DNA from: IMCC26077 sp964490435
GTDB taxonomy: Bacteria > Actinomycetota > Actinomycetes > Nanopelagicales > Nanopelagicaceae
Assembly: GCA_964490435.1 (NCBI GenBank)
Contig: CAZBCF010000031.1
Span: 1 to 17,840 of the forward strand
DNA: 17,840 bases
Reading direction: 5' to 3'
The first letter of the stretch is position 1. Each line of letters starts with the position of its first letter. A program made the position numbers and the translations under genes. This document shows, piece after piece, positions 16,002-17,840 of the stretch. A model generated the notes under the pieces. It saw only the letters and a program-made list of their open reading frames with translations. It was not told the origin of the DNA and made no database searches.

Positions 16002-16023
16002 ATGGCAGTGGGGATGCCATATT
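15999..16023. promoter_or_regulatory. Perfect 9-bp inverted repeat over the promoter, possible operator
   Basis: AATATGGCA at 15999-16007 and TGCCATATT at 16015-16023 are perfect inverted copies separated by seven bases. The element overlaps the end of the putative -10 box and the expected start site, a normal position for a repressor operator. As RNA it would be a hairpin followed by TTAT, so a weak terminator for the upstream gene is an alternative. Confidence 0.5.
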
Positions 16024-16055
16024 TATCTCGTAACTATTCAGGTTAGGAGCGTGAT

Positions 16056-17822
16056 GTGAAGGTCGGGAAGCACGAGCTTCATTCACCTCTCAGGGCTATT
16101 AGTTCTTTGCTCATCGTGGCGCTTGCACTTGGAGTGGGTGCGATTCCGAGTCGAGCAGAAACCACACCTGTCATCGATGAGAGCAAACCCATTATGACGT
16201 ACTGTGATTCGGCGTTATATGCCTGCGAGGGATTTCAACCTGCTTCTGATGAACAGTATCTGCCACCGTGGGCACCAGCATTTAAGAATGTGCAAGGTTA
16301 TTACCATAATGATCTCGCCGGGCTCTACCGCTTTCCTTCGTATGCAGTAGCAATAACCCGCGATAGCGCAGGTAATGGCACTCAAGTTGTCGCGTGCAAA
16401 AATATTGCTGGCGCTGATTGCGTTGGTTCTGATGTTCATTTCAGAGCCGATTTGCCCATGTGTTCGACACAGGTGAGCGTTGACTGTATGCGCGATATCG
16501 CCATCACTGATGCTTCGGGTAAGTCATTGGACTACACCGTCGTCGGTGAGTTCCCTACAGGAAATCCGCAGTACTTCACCGGAAGTCCGACATTGAAAGT
16601 GCCTAATGGTGGCGGCCCTACGTTGATAAAAGTTCCAGGCGCACCACACAACGGCGGCGATTTGTATCTGATCAAGGCACAGATGACGGGCGTGCAATTT
16701 CAGGCAAAACAACCTTTCACCATGGATGGATTTGCCATTTCAATCACCGCGGTGAAGATCATCGATGGGAAATACACATTTAGTGGCGCTAGTACCAATC
16801 CCAAGCTTTATACAAAGGGATTCGACAATATTGGAGTTGAGAGTGGTACCTATCCATCGACGTGTGCCATCGCCTCACCAACCCAATGTGCGGCGAAATA
16901 CTCACTTCCACTCGGTTTGCGGTTGGGGCTGACCGTAGATCTCTCCCGGAAGATATCGGGCTGGTTGCATGGACGAGTCAAAGGACCAATTGTTGATGTC
17001 TCAGTCAATAAATTCGGCGGTAGCACCATCAAAGTAAGCGCAGAACCCATCAAGATTCCGGTGAATTCAGTCTGGGTGAGTAACGACACAGCAGCACAGA
17101 GCATCAAAGATTTTTACAAAGGTAAGAGCAACTACGGCTCCCCGCTCTTTGGCCCGGAGAATAAGTCCAAACCGTTGAGTGACATCGCGTTGATGCGGGA
17201 TGGAAATACTGGCCACAACCTTGAGACTTTTAATGAGTTTTTGACTTGGTTGACGACATTGGGTGACAAAGCCCAAGCCTTACCGACAGCATGGAGCATC
17301 CAAACTATGGGCAACTACCAAGTTTCGGAGCAAATTCGCCAATGCTTGAATCAAAATGACGCGCTCGCTGGAATCGTCACGACTAATGCGGCTGAGTATC
17401 TAGATGGCCCTCCGACATTTGATAAGAACCTGGGAACTTTAGATTACAAAGTCGCCGCCACTCATTTTGAACCAGATGGTAAGACCGTCTTTAAGGGTAC
17501 GTATGACTTAGTTATGAGTTCAACAGTTGCGCGCTGTATCTACAATTTCACTAACGCACCAATTAGTGCAACGATTTCGATCACCTCTGAAAGTCCAGAG
17601 GCAAGTGTGGCAGTCACTCAAGTATCCGAGAAGTCAGGCTGGCTTACTTTGAGCGCATATAACTTCAGCTATTCGTCGCCGACCATTCGCGTGAAATTGA
17701 TTGGCACGCCTGTTGTGCCAATTAAGTCGAATCCCACCAAGAAAATAACTTGCATAAAAGGCAAAGTCACGAAGGTCATTTCAGCAAGTAAATGTCCGAC
17801 TGGATACCGAAAGAAGAGTTAG
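16056..17822 (+). CDS. Exported cysteine-rich protein with basic C-terminal tail (paralogue 2)
   Basis: A 588-residue exported protein of no family I can name, homologous to the 559-residue product just upstream. Signal peptide: basic N-region, hydrophobic 15-30, probable cleavage after SRA at 32-34. Twelve cysteines pair up as 50/57, 114/122, 136/144 and 270/278 (the last three each CX7C), 430/493, and 566/580 in the tail. The pair 430/493 is 63 residues apart, exactly as in the neighbour. Shared landmarks are SGWLHGR at 301-307, GPPTFD at 451-456, GTYDL at 481-485, VARCIYNF at 491-498, SGWLTLSAYNFSYSSPTI at 527-544, and the tail ITCIKGK...KCPTGYRKKS. The GTG start at 16056 is supported by AGGAG at 16044-16048, seven bases upstream. 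Composition is host-like. It has its own candidate promoter and operator, and converges with a minus-strand frame beginning one base after its stop. Confidence 0.87.
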   Translation: MKVGKHELHSPLRAISSLLIVALALGVGAIPSRAETTPVIDESKPIMTYCDSALYACEGFQPASDEQYLPPWAPAFKNVQGYYHNDLAGLYRFPSYAVAITRDSAGNGTQVVACKNIAGADCVGSDVHFRADLPMCSTQVSVDCMRDIAITDASGKSLDYTVVGEFPTGNPQYFTGSPTLKVPNGGGPTLIKVPGAPHNGGDLYLIKAQMTGVQFQAKQPFTMDGFAISITAVKIIDGKYTFSGASTNPKLYTKGFDNIGVESGTYPSTCAIASPTQCAAKYSLPLGLRLGLTVDLSRKISGWLHGRVKGPIVDVSVNKFGGSTIKVSAEPIKIPVNSVWVSNDTAAQSIKDFYKGKSNYGSPLFGPENKSKPLSDIALMRDGNTGHNLETFNEFLTWLTTLGDKAQALPTAWSIQTMGNYQVSEQIRQCLNQNDALAGIVTTNAAEYLDGPPTFDKNLGTLDYKVAATHFEPDGKTVFKGTYDLVMSSTVARCIYNFTNAPISATISITSESPEASVAVTQVSEKSGWLTLSAYNFSYSSPTIRVKLIGTPVVPIKSNPTKKITCIKGKVTKVISASKCPTGYRKKS

Positions 17823-17840
17823 TTACTTCTTCTTCCACCC
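17823..17840 (-). CDS. Probable 3' end of a third gene with the same tail (partial)
   Basis: Read on the minus strand, the last 18 bases give Gly-Trp-Lys-Lys-Lys followed by the stop TAA (17825-17823). This matches the end of the shared tail of the two exported proteins upstream (GYKK and GYRKK endings). It would place a convergent gene whose stop codon directly abuts that of the 16056 gene. Only five codons are visible, so the call rests on this resemblance and on the tight convergent spacing; the rest of the gene lies outside the window. Confidence 0.45.
   Translation of the reverse strand, partial: GWKKK

Noticed and set aside
14012..16055. Integrated element using the tRNA as attachment site
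   Set aside because: I found no copy of the tRNA 3' end downstream within the window, and no integrase or transposase, so only the composition shift is reported.

Overview
The window reads as a chromosomal segment of an actinobacterium (Actinomycetota) with moderate GC. The gene order prs-rplY-pth, then mfd-SurA-like lipoprotein-mazG-eno-ftsB-DUF501-ppx, is the classical actinobacterial housekeeping order, also known from Streptomyces and mycobacteria. The moderate GC, frequent TTA codons, short intergenic gaps and lysine-rich C-terminal tails of the secreted proteins suggest a small-genome aquatic lineage (Nanopelagicales/acI or a relative). That lineage assignment is inference.

Layout. Positions 11-2440 (+): prs (PRPP synthetase), rplY/ctc (bL25) behind a foldable 160-base leader, and pth (peptidyl-tRNA hydrolase). 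Positions 2459-5155 (-): ppc (PEP carboxylase), convergent with pth and divergent from mfd. The ppc/mfd gap holds a good intrinsic terminator on the + strand and a nested inverted repeat. Positions 5322-13996 (+): a long, tightly packed run of mfd, SurA_N-like lipoprotein, mazG, eno, ftsB/divIC, DUF501, ppx and udgB (family 5 uracil-DNA glycosylase). Most junctions from ftsB on overlap by 4-26 bases, so translational coupling is likely. The run ends at a tRNA gene with anticodon UAA (Leu) that unexpectedly has a short, class I variable loop.

After the tRNA the character changes. Positions 14215-15894 and 16056-17822 encode two large exported proteins that I recognise only as paralogues of each other. 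Both have a signal peptide, three CX7C cysteine pairs, a further cysteine pair exactly 63 residues apart, an SGW-HGR motif, and a basic C-terminal tail of the form ITC-KGK...KCP-GY-KK. The last 18 bases of the window, read on the minus strand, give GWKKK-stop. This looks like the end of a third protein with the same kind of tail, converging on the second. The first paralogue is AT-rich over its 5' two-thirds and host-like in its 3' third, so it may be a mosaic or a transferred gene beside the tRNA.

Functionally the left part covers nucleotide synthesis and hygiene (prs, mazG), translation (rplY, pth, tRNA), central carbon metabolism (ppc, eno), DNA repair (mfd, udgB), division (ftsB) and polyphosphate/alarmone phosphate turnover (ppx). 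The right part, an exported cysteine-rich family with a shared tail, is the best candidate for something undescribed. No CRISPR array, insertion sequence, integrase, rRNA or origin was seen.
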